DNA of 64,000 nucleotides from Mycobacterium basiliense (GTDB lineage: Bacteria; Actinomycetota; Actinomycetes; Mycobacteriales; Mycobacteriaceae): positions 2,914,001 through 2,978,000 of the forward strand of contig NZ_LR130759.1 in assembly GCF_900292015.1 (NCBI RefSeq). Direction: 5' to 3'. Shown here in pieces: positions 27,071-36,452 of this stretch (its first letter is position 1; each line of letters opens with the position of its first letter). A program made the position numbers and the translations under genes. The notes beneath the pieces are model-generated. The model ran no database searches, had not been told where the DNA came from, and saw only the letters and a list, made by a program, of their open reading frames with translations.

Positions 27071-30000
27071 CTACGGCGTCACGCTCTGGAAGAACAAGCC
27101 CGACAGGTTGTTGCCGATGTTGGCCAAGCCCGAGACGACGCTGGTCACCGACAACGGCAAGGTACCGGTGTTGGCGAAGCCCGAAACGCCGCTGCCCAGG
27201 TTCGAGAAGCCCGAAGACAAGCCCCCGTAGTTTTGGTATCCGGAGCCGCCGACCAACGTCGAGACGTTCGTGTTGAACCAACCCGACAGCCCTGATCCAT
27301 TGTTGCCGAACCCGGAATTGCCGCCCCCGCCGGCATTGAAGAAGCCCGACGACGGCGCAGTGCTCGAGTTCAGGAAGCCCGAACCCGCGGGGAGGTTGAA
27401 TTCCCCCACGATGGTGCTGGGCAGATGAATGCTCGGGATGGAGAGCGGGGGAGTAGTGAATCCCGCCAAGCCGATCGGCGGGATGGTGAACTCCGCGCTG
27501 GTGGTCGCCGGGATGTTGATCTGCGGCAGGGTGAATCCGCCAACTGCGATCGGATCGATGGTCAGCGGCGCCGTCGTGATCTGCGGAGTACTGATCTGCG
27601 GCAACGTGAACCCACCCAACGCGATCGGATCGATCGTCAACGGCGCCGTCGTGATCTGCGGAGTACTGATCTGCGGCAACGTGAACCCACCCAACGCGAT
27701 CGGATCGATCGTCAACGGCGCCGTCGTGATCTGCGGAGTACTGATCTGCGGCAACGTGAACCCACCCAACGCGATCGGATCGATCGTCAACGGCGCCGTC
27801 GTGATCTGCGGAGTACTGATCTGCGGCAACGTGAACCCACCCAACGCGATCGGATCGATCGTCAACGGCGCCGTCGTGATCTGCGGAGTACTGATCTGCG
27901 GCAACGTGAACCCACCCAACGCGATCGGATCGATCGTCAATACCGGAGTCGCGAACTGGGGTGTGGTGATCCCAGGCAGGCTAAAGCCAGTGAGACCAAT
28001 CGGGTTGATGGTCAACGCCGGAGTCGCGAACTGGGGTGTGGTGAGCCCGGGCAGGGTAAAGCCAGCAAGATGTATCGGAGCCACATTGAGGCCCGGGATG
28101 GTGAAGTTGGGCAGGCTGAACCCAGAGATCGAGATCGGACTGATGGTGAACCCGCTAAGACCGATGGGTCCCAGCGTCAGCGTTGCGGTCTCGAGATAGG
28201 CGCCCGGCATCCCGTAAAAATCACCGATCGCAGGATATTGGCCCGAAACACCGGTTTGCAGCGCGATGATGTTGTTGGGCAGGAATGCTTTAAAGTCTAG
28301 ATGGAATCCGGGTATGGTCAACGTGGGCCCGGTTATGTTGGGCGTAGTTATCGTTGGTGTGGTAAACGATCCGGTGGTTATGTTGTTCACAAATATTGAC
28401 GGAGTCGTGATCCCGGGTAGGTCAAAAGCCCCAACGGTGGTGCCGGCGGGTATCGTGATCGGCGGAATCGTCAGCGAGGGAATGCTCAACGCCGGAAGGC
28501 TAAATGCCCCAACGGTGGTGCCGGCGGGTATCGTGATCGGCGGAATCGTCAGCGAGGGAATGCTCAACGCCGGCAAATTAAACGCACCCACCGTAATATT
28601 CGCCGGCGTCGTCGCCGCCGGAATCGTCAACGACGGCAACGTCAACGCCGGCAAATTAAACGCACCCACCGTAATATTCGCCGGCGTCGTCGCCGCCGGA
28701 ATCGTCAACGACGGCAACGTCAACGCCGGCAGATCAAACGCACCCACCGTAATATTCGCCGGCGTCGTCGCCGCCGGAATCGTCAACGACGGCAACGTCA
28801 ACGCCGGCAGATCAAACGCACCCACCGTAATATTCGCCGGCGTCGTCGCCGCCGGAATCGTCAACGACGGCAACGTCAACGCCGGCAGATCAAACGCACC
28901 CACCGTAATATTCGCCGGCGTCGTCGCCGCCGGAATCGTCAACGACGGCAACGTCAACGCCGGCAGATCAAACGCACCCACCGTAATATTCGCCGGCGTC
29001 GTCGCCGCCGGAATCGTCAACGACGGCAACGTCAACGCCGGCAGATCAAACGCACCCACCGTAATATTCGCCGGCGTCGTTATCGCCGGTAGCGACAGCG
29101 CAGGTAGCGTGATCGCGGGCAGGCTGAAGCCGGGCACAGCGATTCCGGGAACTTCAAGAGGCGGCAGGGTCAAGTCCGGTGACCCGATGACGAAGTGCAG
29201 GCTACCCTGGCCGATCCCCCGGAAAAAGACGCCATTGTTCAAGTCTCCAGTGTTGAACACGCCATTATTCATGTCACCTATGTTAAAGGCTCCGGTGTTG
29301 AGGTTACCGGCATTAAACCAGCCGGTATTTACGGCCCCCATGTTGAACGCACCCGTGTTAGATGATCCCGGGTTGAAGCTGCCCATGTTGTAGTTGCCGA
29401 TATTGACGCCACCAGTATTTGCATCCCCGACATTGAGAACACCAGTATTGAAGGCACCGGCGTTGGACAACCCCGTACTACCAACACCCGAGTTAAATAT
29501 GCCCGTGCTGAAATTACCAGAGTTTCCGACACCGAAGGTCCCGTTGCCCGAGTTGAAGAAGCCGATATTTCCATTTCCTGAATTGAAGAGTCCGACGTTG
29601 CCGCCACCAGAATTCAATCCCCCGATGCCGAACTGATTATCTCCACTGAGCCCAATGCCGACATTGTTATTACCATTATTGCCGAACCCAAGGTTTCCGA
29701 TACCGGTGTTTCCAATTCCGGTATTGCCGGAACCAAGATTTCCCAATCCAATATTGCTGCTGCCCAAATTCGCGGACCCAATATTAAAGCTACCGAAGTT
29801 CCCTGACCCAAGATTATTACTACCAAGATTGCCGTTGCCGAAGTTGCCAAACCCATTGTTCGCGTTGCCGACGTTGCCCCCGCCAATGTTCGCCAGGCCA
29901 ACGTTGAGCGTTGTGACCCGGGCCGGAACGATCGGAGTGGCCGCGGCCCCTGGCGCGCCACCGACCAGTGCGCCGGACAACCGGGTCTGCAAATCGGTGA

Positions 30001-30511
30001 GACTTTGCAGTGGAATCAGCGCCCCGGCGATCGCCGACGCCCCGGCATGGTAGGCGGACATCACGGATACATCGAGAGCCCAGATCTCCTCATACGCCGC
30101 CTCTACGGCTGCGATCGCTGGTGCGTTTTGCCCGAAAAGGTTGGATATCACCAGTGATATCAAGTCAGAACGGTTGGCGGCCACCAGAGCCGGCGGCACG
30201 ATTGCGGCCCGAACCGCCTCGAACTCGGCCGCCATGGCTGTCGCCTGCGTCGCCGCCAACGTTGCGTGGCCGGCCGCCGCAGCGAGCCACCCTGCATAGG
30301 GCGCTGCGGCCGACGCCATCGCCGCAGATGCCGCCCCTTGCCATGCCGCGCCCAGCAAACCGGACGTAATGGATCCGAAAGATGCAGCCGCGGTAGATAA
30401 TTCGTCAGCCAAACCGCCCCAGGCGGCGGCGGCCGTCAGCATCGGCTCCGAGCCGGCGCCGGAGAGGATGAGCGCCGAGTTGACCTCCGGCGGAAACATG
30501 GAAAAGTTCAT
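27071..30511 (-). CDS. PPE-family protein of the MPTR class, PPE34-like
   Basis: From ATG 30511 ([23 protein letters not shown]) this is 1146 residues. The PPE domain covers about residues 1-180. Then come roughly 200 residues of NxGxGNxG pentapeptide repeats ([18 protein letters not shown] and similar). Next is a Pro/Ile/Leu-rich region with two tandem arrays: 26-residue units containing [11 protein letters not shown] and 25-residue units containing [14 protein letters not shown]. The end returns to NxGxG repeats. PPE proteins are exported by ESX-5 and act at the cell surface. By position after aceA it matches PPE34 (Rv1917c), recalled as 1459 residues with its own VNTR. A neighbouring PPE35 is absent. 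Confidence 0.93.
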   Translation of the reverse strand: MNFSMFPPEVNSALILSGAGSEPMLTAAAAWGGLADELSTAAASFGSITSGLLGAAWQGAASAAMASAAAPYAGWLAAAAGHATLAATQATAMAAEFEAVRAAIVPPALVAANRSDLISLVISNLFGQNAPAIAAVEAAYEEIWALDVSVMSAYHAGASAIAGALIPLQSLTDLQTRLSGALVGGAPGAAATPIVPARVTTLNVGLANIGGGNVGNANNGFGNFGNGNLGSNNLGSGNFGSFNIGSANLGSSNIGLGNLGSGNTGIGNTGIGNLGFGNNGNNNVGIGLSGDNQFGIGGLNSGGGNVGLFNSGNGNIGFFNSGNGTFGVGNSGNFSTGIFNSGVGSTGLSNAGAFNTGVLNVGDANTGGVNIGNYNMGSFNPGSSNTGAFNMGAVNTGWFNAGNLNTGAFNIGDMNNGVFNTGDLNNGVFFRGIGQGSLHFVIGSPDLTLPPLEVPGIAVPGFSLPAITLPALSLPAITTPANITVGAFDLPALTLPSLTIPAATTPANITVGAFDLPALTLPSLTIPAATTPANITVGAFDLPALTLPSLTIPAATTPANITVGAFDLPALTLPSLTIPAATTPANITVGAFDLPALTLPSLTIPAATTPANITVGAFNLPALTLPSLTIPAATTPANITVGAFNLPALSIPSLTIPPITIPAGTTVGAFSLPALSIPSLTIPPITIPAGTTVGAFDLPGITTPSIFVNNITTGSFTTPTITTPNITGPTLTIPGFHLDFKAFLPNNIIALQTGVSGQYPAIGDFYGMPGAYLETATLTLGPIGLSGFTISPISISGFSLPNFTIPGLNVAPIHLAGFTLPGLTTPQFATPALTINPIGLTGFSLPGITTPQFATPVLTIDPIALGGFTLPQISTPQITTAPLTIDPIALGGFTLPQISTPQITTAPLTIDPIALGGFTLPQISTPQITTAPLTIDPIALGGFTLPQISTPQITTAPLTIDPIALGGFTLPQISTPQITTAPLTIDPIAVGGFTLPQINIPATTSAEFTIPPIGLAGFTTPPLSIPSIHLPSTIVGEFNLPAGSGFLNSSTAPSSGFFNAGGGGNSGFGNNGSGLSGWFNTNVSTLVGGSGYQNYGGLSSGFSNLGSGVSGFANTGTLPLSVTSVVSGLANIGNNLSGLFFQSVTP
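27546..27940. repeat. 75-bp coding tandem array in the PPE gene
   Basis: Five full 75-bp units begin at 27546, 27621, 27696, 27771 and 27846, followed by a 20-bp partial unit. The inner copies look identical; the first has a few changes. On the coding strand each unit encodes 25 residues ([20 protein letters not shown] and flanks), so unit gain or loss keeps the frame. It is a probable VNTR. Confidence 0.9.
28416..29085. repeat. 78-bp coding tandem array in the PPE gene
   Basis: Six near-identical 78-bp units start at 28572, 28650, 28728, 28806, 28884 and 28962, followed by a partial seventh at 29040. Two diverged 78-bp units (28416, 28494) precede them on the plus strand. Each encodes 26 residues containing [11 protein letters not shown] and [13 protein letters not shown]. 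The 'aaatta/agatca' variants distinguish two sub-types, which points to recent stepwise duplication. Confidence 0.9.
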
Positions 30512-31591
30512 CGTTTCAACCTTTCGCTGGCGCTTCACGCCAGGGTCAACGGCAATCGGCCTGAGTGCCAGTCAGTTATCAATAGCTGACCTCGTAGCGG
30601 ACAAACTACGCGGCAATCTGTGCAACACTTTGCCAGATTTATTGAACCGAGATCTAACTGTTATCTGATCGTGATACTTGTCGGCACAATTGCCAAGTTT
30701 CTTTACACGAGGCGCTCTAAACAAATATTCAGCGCCCGCTGTCAACCCGATCGAGACGGTCGATAGCTCTGAAGTTGCCCGAGGCCAAAGGAATTGGTGT
30801 CAGTAGCGGGCCCGCGAAACTGTAGTATTGGGGGAATATTTCGCCAGGCTAGGAAAAGAGATGTGCCCCCTCGCGCCTGGCTAACTCCGACGTCCAACCG
30901 CGCAAGCTATTGAGTTAAGGGTGCAATTCCGCGCGCAGCGGCCACAACGAATAGTGCAGCGGCCGCCGAACCTGCCATTCCGCAAACCGGGATCCGGCCG
31001 GCGGTTATTCGAGTTTGGCGGATCCCGGCCCGAAACTTGTCGATACGACGCGTCGACGGCGATCGCGAAGTTCGTCGCCGGCGTGCGATGCGATGGTCGA
31101 CACGTGCCACTACGGCACGCAGATTCCGTTCCCGTCGCCCGGTGAGCGGGCACGGCATCGATTGGTCGGGGACGAGTCACACGACGTGCGAGGAGATTCC
31201 ACTGTCTCGCAGGCTTTTCGCCGATCAACCGGACATGCGATACCCCTCCACGGCGACGGGTAGAGGGCAGCGACACGCACGCACGAACACCCAGCCTGCA
31301 TAACGACCGCGGGCACCGAATACACACCACCACGTCGTGGTCCCGTCGAGAGAGCTCCATGCGGGTGCCCACACAAGCGCGACAGTACAAAGCCATCTTC
31401 GCCTGGTGTTGGTAGTAGCCGAAGGACCTGTCGCGCCTTGGTCGAGATACCGGCGGCAAGCGAAGGCCAGCAAATCCGCACGTCCTGTCCGAACCGGCCA
31501 CCACACCAGTGTTTGCCCGCGCGACCGTGCGGGTATCCGGCGCACGCATGCAACGACTACCACGCATGCAACGACTACCCGGGAGAATTCG
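30512..31591. other. Long intergenic region upstream of the PPE gene
   Basis: About 1.08 kb has no convincing gene. The first 350 bp is AT-richer and probably holds the PPE promoter and leader. ORFs in 30.9-31.6 kb on both strands overlap each other, are Arg-rich and show no family motif, so I leave them out. H37Rv has PPE35 in the same interval; no PPE remnant is visible here. Confidence 0.5.
31543..31578. repeat. Tandem 18-bp repeat before the lipoprotein start
   Basis: CACGCATGCAACGACTAC occurs twice in direct tandem (31543-31560 and 31561-31578), ending 13 bp before the lipoprotein ATG at 31592. It lies in the 5' untranslated region or promoter and could alter spacing or regulation. Confidence 0.6.
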
Positions 31592-31987
31592 ATGAGAGCT
31601 GAAGCTAGGACGGCGGCGGCACTATTCGGCGGTGCGGCCATGCTTGTGTTGGCCGTCGGCTGCGGCGGTGGCGGCAATAAGGGTCCGAGCAGCACCACCA
31701 CGCCTTCCACCACGACCACCACCACGACTTCCAGCACGGCCCCGTCGGAAACCTCACCCGCACCGGGTAATCCCTCCGGCACCGGCGGCCCGGGTGGCGG
31801 CGGCGTCCCCGGCGGCCCCACCGGCAGCGGCGGCCCGGGCGGTGGAGGCGGCAGCATTCCCGGTGGCCCCACCGGCGGTGGTGGACCAGGCGGTGGCGGC
31901 GGCACCATCCCCGGCGTGGGCGGCGGCGGCGGGGGACCCGGCGGCGGCGGCGGATGCATCGGCAACGTCTGTGGCGGCTACCCGTGA
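31592..31987 (+). CDS. Low-complexity lipoprotein
   Basis: This 131-residue ORF begins MRAEARTAAALFGGAAMLVLAVGCGGGG, a signal peptide with a lipobox (LAVGC, Cys at about 24). The mature part is a Thr/Ser run (TTTPSTTTTTTTSSTAP), typical of a glycosylated stalk, followed by Gly-Pro-rich repeats PGGPTGGGGPGGGGG. The extreme C-terminus is distinct (GGGCIGNVCGGYP, two Cys). It is probably anchored in the membrane and wall-exposed. No homologue recognised. Confidence 0.72.
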   Translation: MRAEARTAAALFGGAAMLVLAVGCGGGGNKGPSSTTTPSTTTTTTTSSTAPSETSPAPGNPSGTGGPGGGGVPGGPTGSGGPGGGGGSIPGGPTGGGGPGGGGGTIPGVGGGGGGPGGGGGCIGNVCGGYP

Positions 31988-32135
31988 TCGCACCCACCGA
32001 GCTTTGCGGCTGATGTGGGACTGGGACCATGCGCTGGCCCCACATCCGACTCCTTCGTAGCGGCGTAGCGGCGTAGGTCGGGACGGCCGGTCGGGGTTAA
32101 GGTTCGGTCAAAGCCGATCGCAAGGGAGCCCCAGC

Positions 32136-33299
32136 ATGGCCAAGCTCAGGTTCGGATATTTCATCGCCCCCTTCCACCGCGCCGGTACCAATCCGACCCT
32201 TGCCCTCCAACGCGACCTAGAGTTCGTCGAACATCTCGATGCGCTCGGTTTCGACGAAGCGTGGATTGGCGAGCATCACTCGGCCGGCAGCGAAATCATC
32301 AGCTCACCAGAGATATTCATTGCCGCCGCCGCAGAACGAACCAAGCGGATCCGGCTTGGCACCGGGGTCATCTCGCTGGCTTACCACAACCCGCTGTGGG
32401 TCGCTGACCGGCTGATGCTCTTGGATCACCTCACCCGCGGTCGAGTGATCGGTGGGGTAGGACCGGGGTCGCTACCGACCGACTCCTCGATGATCGGACT
32501 TACGCCCACCGACACTCGCGAGCTTCTGGAAACGAACCTTGACATTGTCGTGCGCCTGCTGGCCGGTCAGACCGTGACCGCCAAAACCGCCACCCACCAG
32601 CTGTTCGACGCCAAGCTACAACTGGCCCCGTACTCGGAGGCGGGGATTCCGTTGGCGGTCGCCGCGGTGGCCTCGCCAACCGGTGCGCGGCTAGCCGGCA
32701 AGCACGGCATCGGCCTCCTATCCATCGGCGCGACACTGACGATCGAAGGCTTCGATGCGCTTGCCTATCACTGGGGCATCGTCGAGGAGCGCGCCGCCGC
32801 TTTCGGTGTCCAGGTCGACCGCAAGGACTGGACCCTAGTCGCGCCATTCCACATCGCCGAGACCGACGAGCAGGCCCGGGCGGATGTCAAGTTCGGCATT
32901 GAGCACTGGTTCCGTTATTTCCAGAAGGTCGCCGCCTTCCCACAGATGACCATGCCGGGAGAACAACTCGACGAGATGATCGACATCATCAACGAGAACG
33001 GCACTGGCGTGATCGGTACCCCGGAGCGGGCCCGGGCCCAGGCGCAACGAGTGTGGGATCAATCCGGTGGCTTCGGCTGCATGCTGCAAATGGGTCATGA
33101 GTGGGCCAATCCCGCCGCCACCAAACGGTCCGCCGAACTATTCGCCGCCGAAGTCATGCCACATTTTCAAGGGCACACGCAACCCACCATCGATGCCGCC
33201 GCGCGTGCCGGCGAAGTCCGGGACGGCCTGGCGCAAACTCAGCTACAGGCCATCGAGCACATGACCAAGAAGTATCAGGACGAGCTCGGCTCGAAATAG
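32136..33299 (+). CDS. Luciferase-like flavin monooxygenase (LLM class)
   Basis: This is a 387-residue bacterial-luciferase-family protein. Motifs are FGYFIAPFHRAGTNPTLALQRDLEFVEHLDALGFDEAWIGEHHSAGSEI, then IRLGTGVISLAYHNPLWVADRLMLLDHLTRGRVIGGVGPGSLPTD, typical of FMN-dependent alkanal monooxygenase-like enzymes. It is preceded by AAGGGAG. Such enzymes use reduced FMN or F420. The EHH motif and the lack of an F420-specific signature favour FMN. Substrate unknown; I recall no equivalent at this place in H37Rv. Confidence 0.87.
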   Translation: MAKLRFGYFIAPFHRAGTNPTLALQRDLEFVEHLDALGFDEAWIGEHHSAGSEIISSPEIFIAAAAERTKRIRLGTGVISLAYHNPLWVADRLMLLDHLTRGRVIGGVGPGSLPTDSSMIGLTPTDTRELLETNLDIVVRLLAGQTVTAKTATHQLFDAKLQLAPYSEAGIPLAVAAVASPTGARLAGKHGIGLLSIGATLTIEGFDALAYHWGIVEERAAAFGVQVDRKDWTLVAPFHIAETDEQARADVKFGIEHWFRYFQKVAAFPQMTMPGEQLDEMIDIINENGTGVIGTPERARAQAQRVWDQSGGFGCMLQMGHEWANPAATKRSAELFAAEVMPHFQGHTQPTIDAAARAGEVRDGLAQTQLQAIEHMTKKYQDELGSK

Positions 33300-33336
33300 T
33301 GACAGCGCACTAATGCCGCTGCACCAGAGTCGAAAA

Positions 33337-33804
33337 CTAGCGCGGAACACCGGACTCGCGTTCGGCCGCCTTGACCAGTCTACCCGCGAAATACTTGACC
33401 GCCCCTCCCAACGCCGCCCGCATCACCGGACCTGTCCCTCGAACGCCTTCGGTAAACGAGCCGCTCCAACGTATGTCGGTACCACCGGTGGCGTTCGGGG
33501 TCAAAACCACCTCGCCGACGTAGTCCTTTGCCGGAGTGGAGGGGCCAACCAGCTTGTAGACGTGGCGGCGATCCTGCTCATACTCGACGGTTTCTTCTTG
33601 AACGAGCATGGGCCACATTCCGACCTTGCGGATCGCCCCGACGCCGCCCGGTGCCGGATCACCTTGCCGCGCCCAACTCGACTGCATGACGATCGGCTTG
33701 GCCCAGTGCGCCCAGTTGGCCCCGTCTGTCGCGAGCCGGAACAACGTCGCGGCCGGCGCGCTACTGGTTTTGGTGACTTCGAAGAAATACTTTCGACCCG
33801 ACAT
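33337..33804 (-). CDS. SRPBCC family protein, Rv1919c-like
   Basis: From ATG 33804 this is 155 residues. The fold blocks are KYFFEVTKTSSAPAATLFRLATDGANWAHWAKPIV, VQEETVEYEQDRRHVYKLVG, EVVLTPNATGGTDIRWSGSF and a C-terminal helix GAVKYFAGRLVKAAERE. It matches Rv1919c (154 residues as recalled), a polyketide cyclase/dehydrase-type lipid-binding protein of unknown role. The extra N-terminal 19 residues of the open frame are not needed. It diverges from the acyltransferase-like gene after 138 bp. Confidence 0.85.
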   Translation of the reverse strand: MSGRKYFFEVTKTSSAPAATLFRLATDGANWAHWAKPIVMQSSWARQGDPAPGGVGAIRKVGMWPMLVQEETVEYEQDRRHVYKLVGPSTPAKDYVGEVVLTPNATGGTDIRWSGSFTEGVRGTGPVMRAALGGAVKYFAGRLVKAAERESGVPR

Positions 33805-33942
33805 GCCGACTCCCACTATCACGATTCTCCGAAACGCTGCTGCCGCGTACCCTACCGCCACGTCGCAGGCCGATCGGTCTGGGCTCCTGGCGGCCGGCCG
33901 AAATCAGTCCCCCGGGTCACCCCGCCGGGGCATACTCACGAT

Positions 33943-34764
33943 GTGGCCGGCGACACCATTTCAGTTCCTCCCGCCCCCTCCAAAGCCGACGTTGATACGG
34001 CGCTGAGGATCATGGCGCCGTTGCGAAAACTGATCAAACCCAAGGTTTATGGCATCGACAACGTGCCGGCCGAGCGCGCATTGCTGGTCGGCAACCACAA
34101 CACGCTCGGCATGGTCGACGCGCCGTTGATCGCCGCCGAACTTTGGGAGCGAGGCAAAATGGTGCGCTCCCTTGGCGACCATGCGCACTTCAAGGTTCCA
34201 GGCTGGCGCGAGGCACTGATGCGATTCGGCGTCGTCGAAGGCACCAGAGAGATCACCTCGGAATTGATGCGGCGTGGGGAACTGGTGATGGTGTTCCCGG
34301 GCGGCGGCCGGGAGGTCAACAAGCGCAAGAATGAACGCTACAAACTGGTATGGAAGAACCGACTTGGGTTTGCGCGCATGGCAATTCAACATGGGTATTT
34401 GATCGTGCCGTTCGCTTCGGTCGGCGCCGAGCACGGCATCGATATCGTGCTCGACACCGATTCGCCGTTGCTGGCACCGACCCAGTTCCTCACCGAGAAA
34501 CTGCTGGGGACCGCCGATGGGCCGCCGCTGGTCCGTGGTGTCGGCCTAACTCCGGTGCCGCGCCCAGAACGGCAGTATTACTGGTTCGGTGAGCCCATCG
34601 ACACCACGGAATTCCGCGGACAAGAAGCCGACGACAGCGCCGCTCGCAAGGTGCGCGAGCGCACCGCGTCGGCGATAGAGCAAGGGATTGAATTGATGCT
34701 TGCCGAGCGCGAAGCCGACCCGAATCGCTCGGTGATCCGGCGCCTCTTGCGTTCGGATGACTGA
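33943..34764 (+). CDS. Lysophospholipid acyltransferase-like protein, Rv1920-like
   Basis: GTG at 33943 gives 273 residues. The PlsC-type motif I appears as LLVGNHNTLGMVDAPL, a variant in which NHxxxxxD is kept as NHNTLGMVD (His and Asp 7 residues apart). Motif III is VFPGGGREV, close to the phosphate-binding FPEGxR motif. It would transfer an acyl chain to a glycerol or lysophospholipid head group at the membrane. It matches Rv1920. The altered motif III (GGG in place of EG) is typical of the mycobacterial DAGAT-like subgroup. Confidence 0.83.
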   Translation: MAGDTISVPPAPSKADVDTALRIMAPLRKLIKPKVYGIDNVPAERALLVGNHNTLGMVDAPLIAAELWERGKMVRSLGDHAHFKVPGWREALMRFGVVEGTREITSELMRRGELVMVFPGGGREVNKRKNERYKLVWKNRLGFARMAIQHGYLIVPFASVGAEHGIDIVLDTDSPLLAPTQFLTEKLLGTADGPPLVRGVGLTPVPRPERQYYWFGEPIDTTEFRGQEADDSAARKVRERTASAIEQGIELMLAEREADPNRSVIRRLLRSDD

Positions 34765-34872
34765 CGAATCACGTTGAGCGATCCGATGGGCGCCGCGCTC
34801 AAACGCAGCGCAGCCGGTGGCGCTGCTGCTTGGGCACCGGACCGGCCGCATGTCCAGCCGCCGAGGCACGCT

Positions 34873-35103
34873 TTAAGCTGCACGGCGGCCCTCGAGCTGT
34901 TGACCGAGGATTGGGTGGATCGACACGCGGTCTCGCGCGGGCCGAATATGCCCGGCCAGCAGCGTGAACGGCGTAGTCTTGCCCGCACCGTTCGCCGCCA
35001 CCAGCCCGGCTCGGCCGGTTGGTCGACGAACGACGTGTTCGCGACAACGGGTGCCAGCCGGCCCGGACGCCGGACTCGGGCCAGCAATGGATGCGTCGCA
35101 CAT
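34873..35103 (-). pseudogene. ABC-transporter ATPase fragment
   Basis: A short minus-strand frame contains GRAGLVAANGAGKTTPFTLLAGHIRPARDRVSIHP, which is a Walker A region (GxNGAGKTT) with the usual downstream helix and turn of an ABC or ABC-F ATPase. There is no signature motif or Walker B, and both flanks are out of frame. It occupies the place where H37Rv has lppF (Rv1921c). The rest of 34765-35171 holds no gene I can support. Confidence 0.5.
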
Positions 35104-35171
35104 GAGTGAACCGTTGAATAGCGAGAGCGATAAGCCGATGGTGGTCTTGCACGACGAGAGTTCGCCCTGAG

Positions 35172-36335
35172 ATGTCGATGTCTCGTACGACTACTGGTGC
35201 CGCCGATTCTTGGGCGAAGGTCACCCCGTGGCCCGCAGCCAGGCGGGGGAAGTGGGCGCCACTGCTCGCCGTCGCGGTATTGCTCGGCGCCTGTGCCAGC
35301 CAACACGCTGCGATCACCCCCTCGACCACCACGCGCAGCCCCGCAATCAAAGCGCGTAGCCAGCAGGTGTTGGACGGCGTCATCGGTGCCGATGAGCCCG
35401 GTTGCTCTGCTGCGGTGGGCATTGAGGGGGAAGTGGCATGGACGGGGGTTCGCGGTATCGCGGACCTGGCGACCGGCACGAAGATCACCGCGGACACCGT
35501 GTTCGATATCGGCTCGGTGTCCAAGCAGTTCACCGCCACCGCGATCCTGTTACTGGACAACGCGGGACGGCTGGCCCTCGACGATCCGCTTGCCCAATAC
35601 CTTCCCGACCTTCCGGACTGGGCCCTCACCGTCACACTCGCGGAGATGATGCACCACACCAGCGGCATCCCGGACTACATCGGCCTGCTTGCGACTCAGG
35701 GGTACCAACCGAGCGACCGCACCACCGAGGCGCAAGCCCTGGCGGCGCTGGCAGCAACGCCGGAACTGGACTTCAAACCCGGCACGCAATACGAATATTC
35801 CAATTCCAACTACCTGCTGCTCGGCGAGACCGTCCGACGAGTGTCCGGCAAACCGCTACCCGAGTTTCTGAGCTCGGAGATCTTCCAGCCGCTGGGCTTG
35901 GCCATGGTCATGGATCCGGTCGCCGTGATCCCCAACAAGGCGGTGTCCTATGACGTCGGCGACGGCGGTAACCCGGTGCAGTTTAGGGTGATCGACTCGC
36001 CGTGGGAACAGGTCGGCGACGGTGCCATCCAGACCACACCCAGCCAACTCGTGCGATGGGCCGACAACTACCGAACGGGCAAGGTCGGTGGTCAAAGGCT
36101 GCTTGACGAGCAACTGGCCGGGGCGGTGCCAACCGAGCACGGCGGAGGGGACCGCTATGGCGCCGGGATCTTCTCGCGTGCCGACGGCACGCTGGACCAC
36201 AGTGGTAGCTGGGCCGGATTCGTCACCGAATTGCGCATCAGCAGTGACCGACGTACCTCGGTGGCCATCAGCTGCAACACCGAAAAGCAGGATCCGGAGA
36301 ATATGGCTGACGCACTGGGGCGCCTGTGGATGTAG
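35172..36335 (+). CDS. Serine hydrolase/beta-lactamase-like lipoprotein, Rv1922-like
   Basis: This is a 387-residue protein with an N-terminal lipoprotein signal (WAPLLAVAVLLGACASQ, Cys at residue 41). The class C beta-lactamase/DD-peptidase fold follows: SxxK as FDIGSVSKQFTATAILLLD, then YEYSNSNYLLLGE (YxN), then LDHSGSWAGF (the H/KxG-type third motif). The catalytic set looks complete. It would act outside the membrane on peptides, esters or lipids. It matches Rv1922. lipD, of the same fold, follows in the same direction. Confidence 0.9.
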   Translation: MSMSRTTTGAADSWAKVTPWPAARRGKWAPLLAVAVLLGACASQHAAITPSTTTRSPAIKARSQQVLDGVIGADEPGCSAAVGIEGEVAWTGVRGIADLATGTKITADTVFDIGSVSKQFTATAILLLDNAGRLALDDPLAQYLPDLPDWALTVTLAEMMHHTSGIPDYIGLLATQGYQPSDRTTEAQALAALAATPELDFKPGTQYEYSNSNYLLLGETVRRVSGKPLPEFLSSEIFQPLGLAMVMDPVAVIPNKAVSYDVGDGGNPVQFRVIDSPWEQVGDGAIQTTPSQLVRWADNYRTGKVGGQRLLDEQLAGAVPTEHGGGDRYGAGIFSRADGTLDHSGSWAGFVTELRISSDRRTSVAISCNTEKQDPENMADALGRLWM

Positions 36336-36452
36336 TGGCAACCAGCGGATCCGCCCTCACAGCGGCATCCGCGCTTGTGTGGGGACCGGCGTGGCGCCAC
36401 CAAAACGTCATACCCTGCACCGGCGTTTTCGCGAGCTGCCATCATTCACGGT

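Noticed and set aside
27546..29085. Regular repeats that could suggest a CRISPR array
   Set aside because: The 75- and 78-bp units are contiguous without variable spacers and encode protein; no cas genes are nearby.
27425..29393. Long plus-strand ORFs (291, 256 and 375 codons) opposite the PPE gene
   Set aside because: They are frame shadows of the in-frame 75- and 78-bp repeats; repeat units keep all six frames open. The minus-strand PPE protein explains the region.
30881..31567. Overlapping ORFs on both strands upstream of the low-complexity lipoprotein
   Set aside because: Arg-rich, mutually overlapping, no ribosome site and no family motif; typical random open frames in GC-rich DNA.
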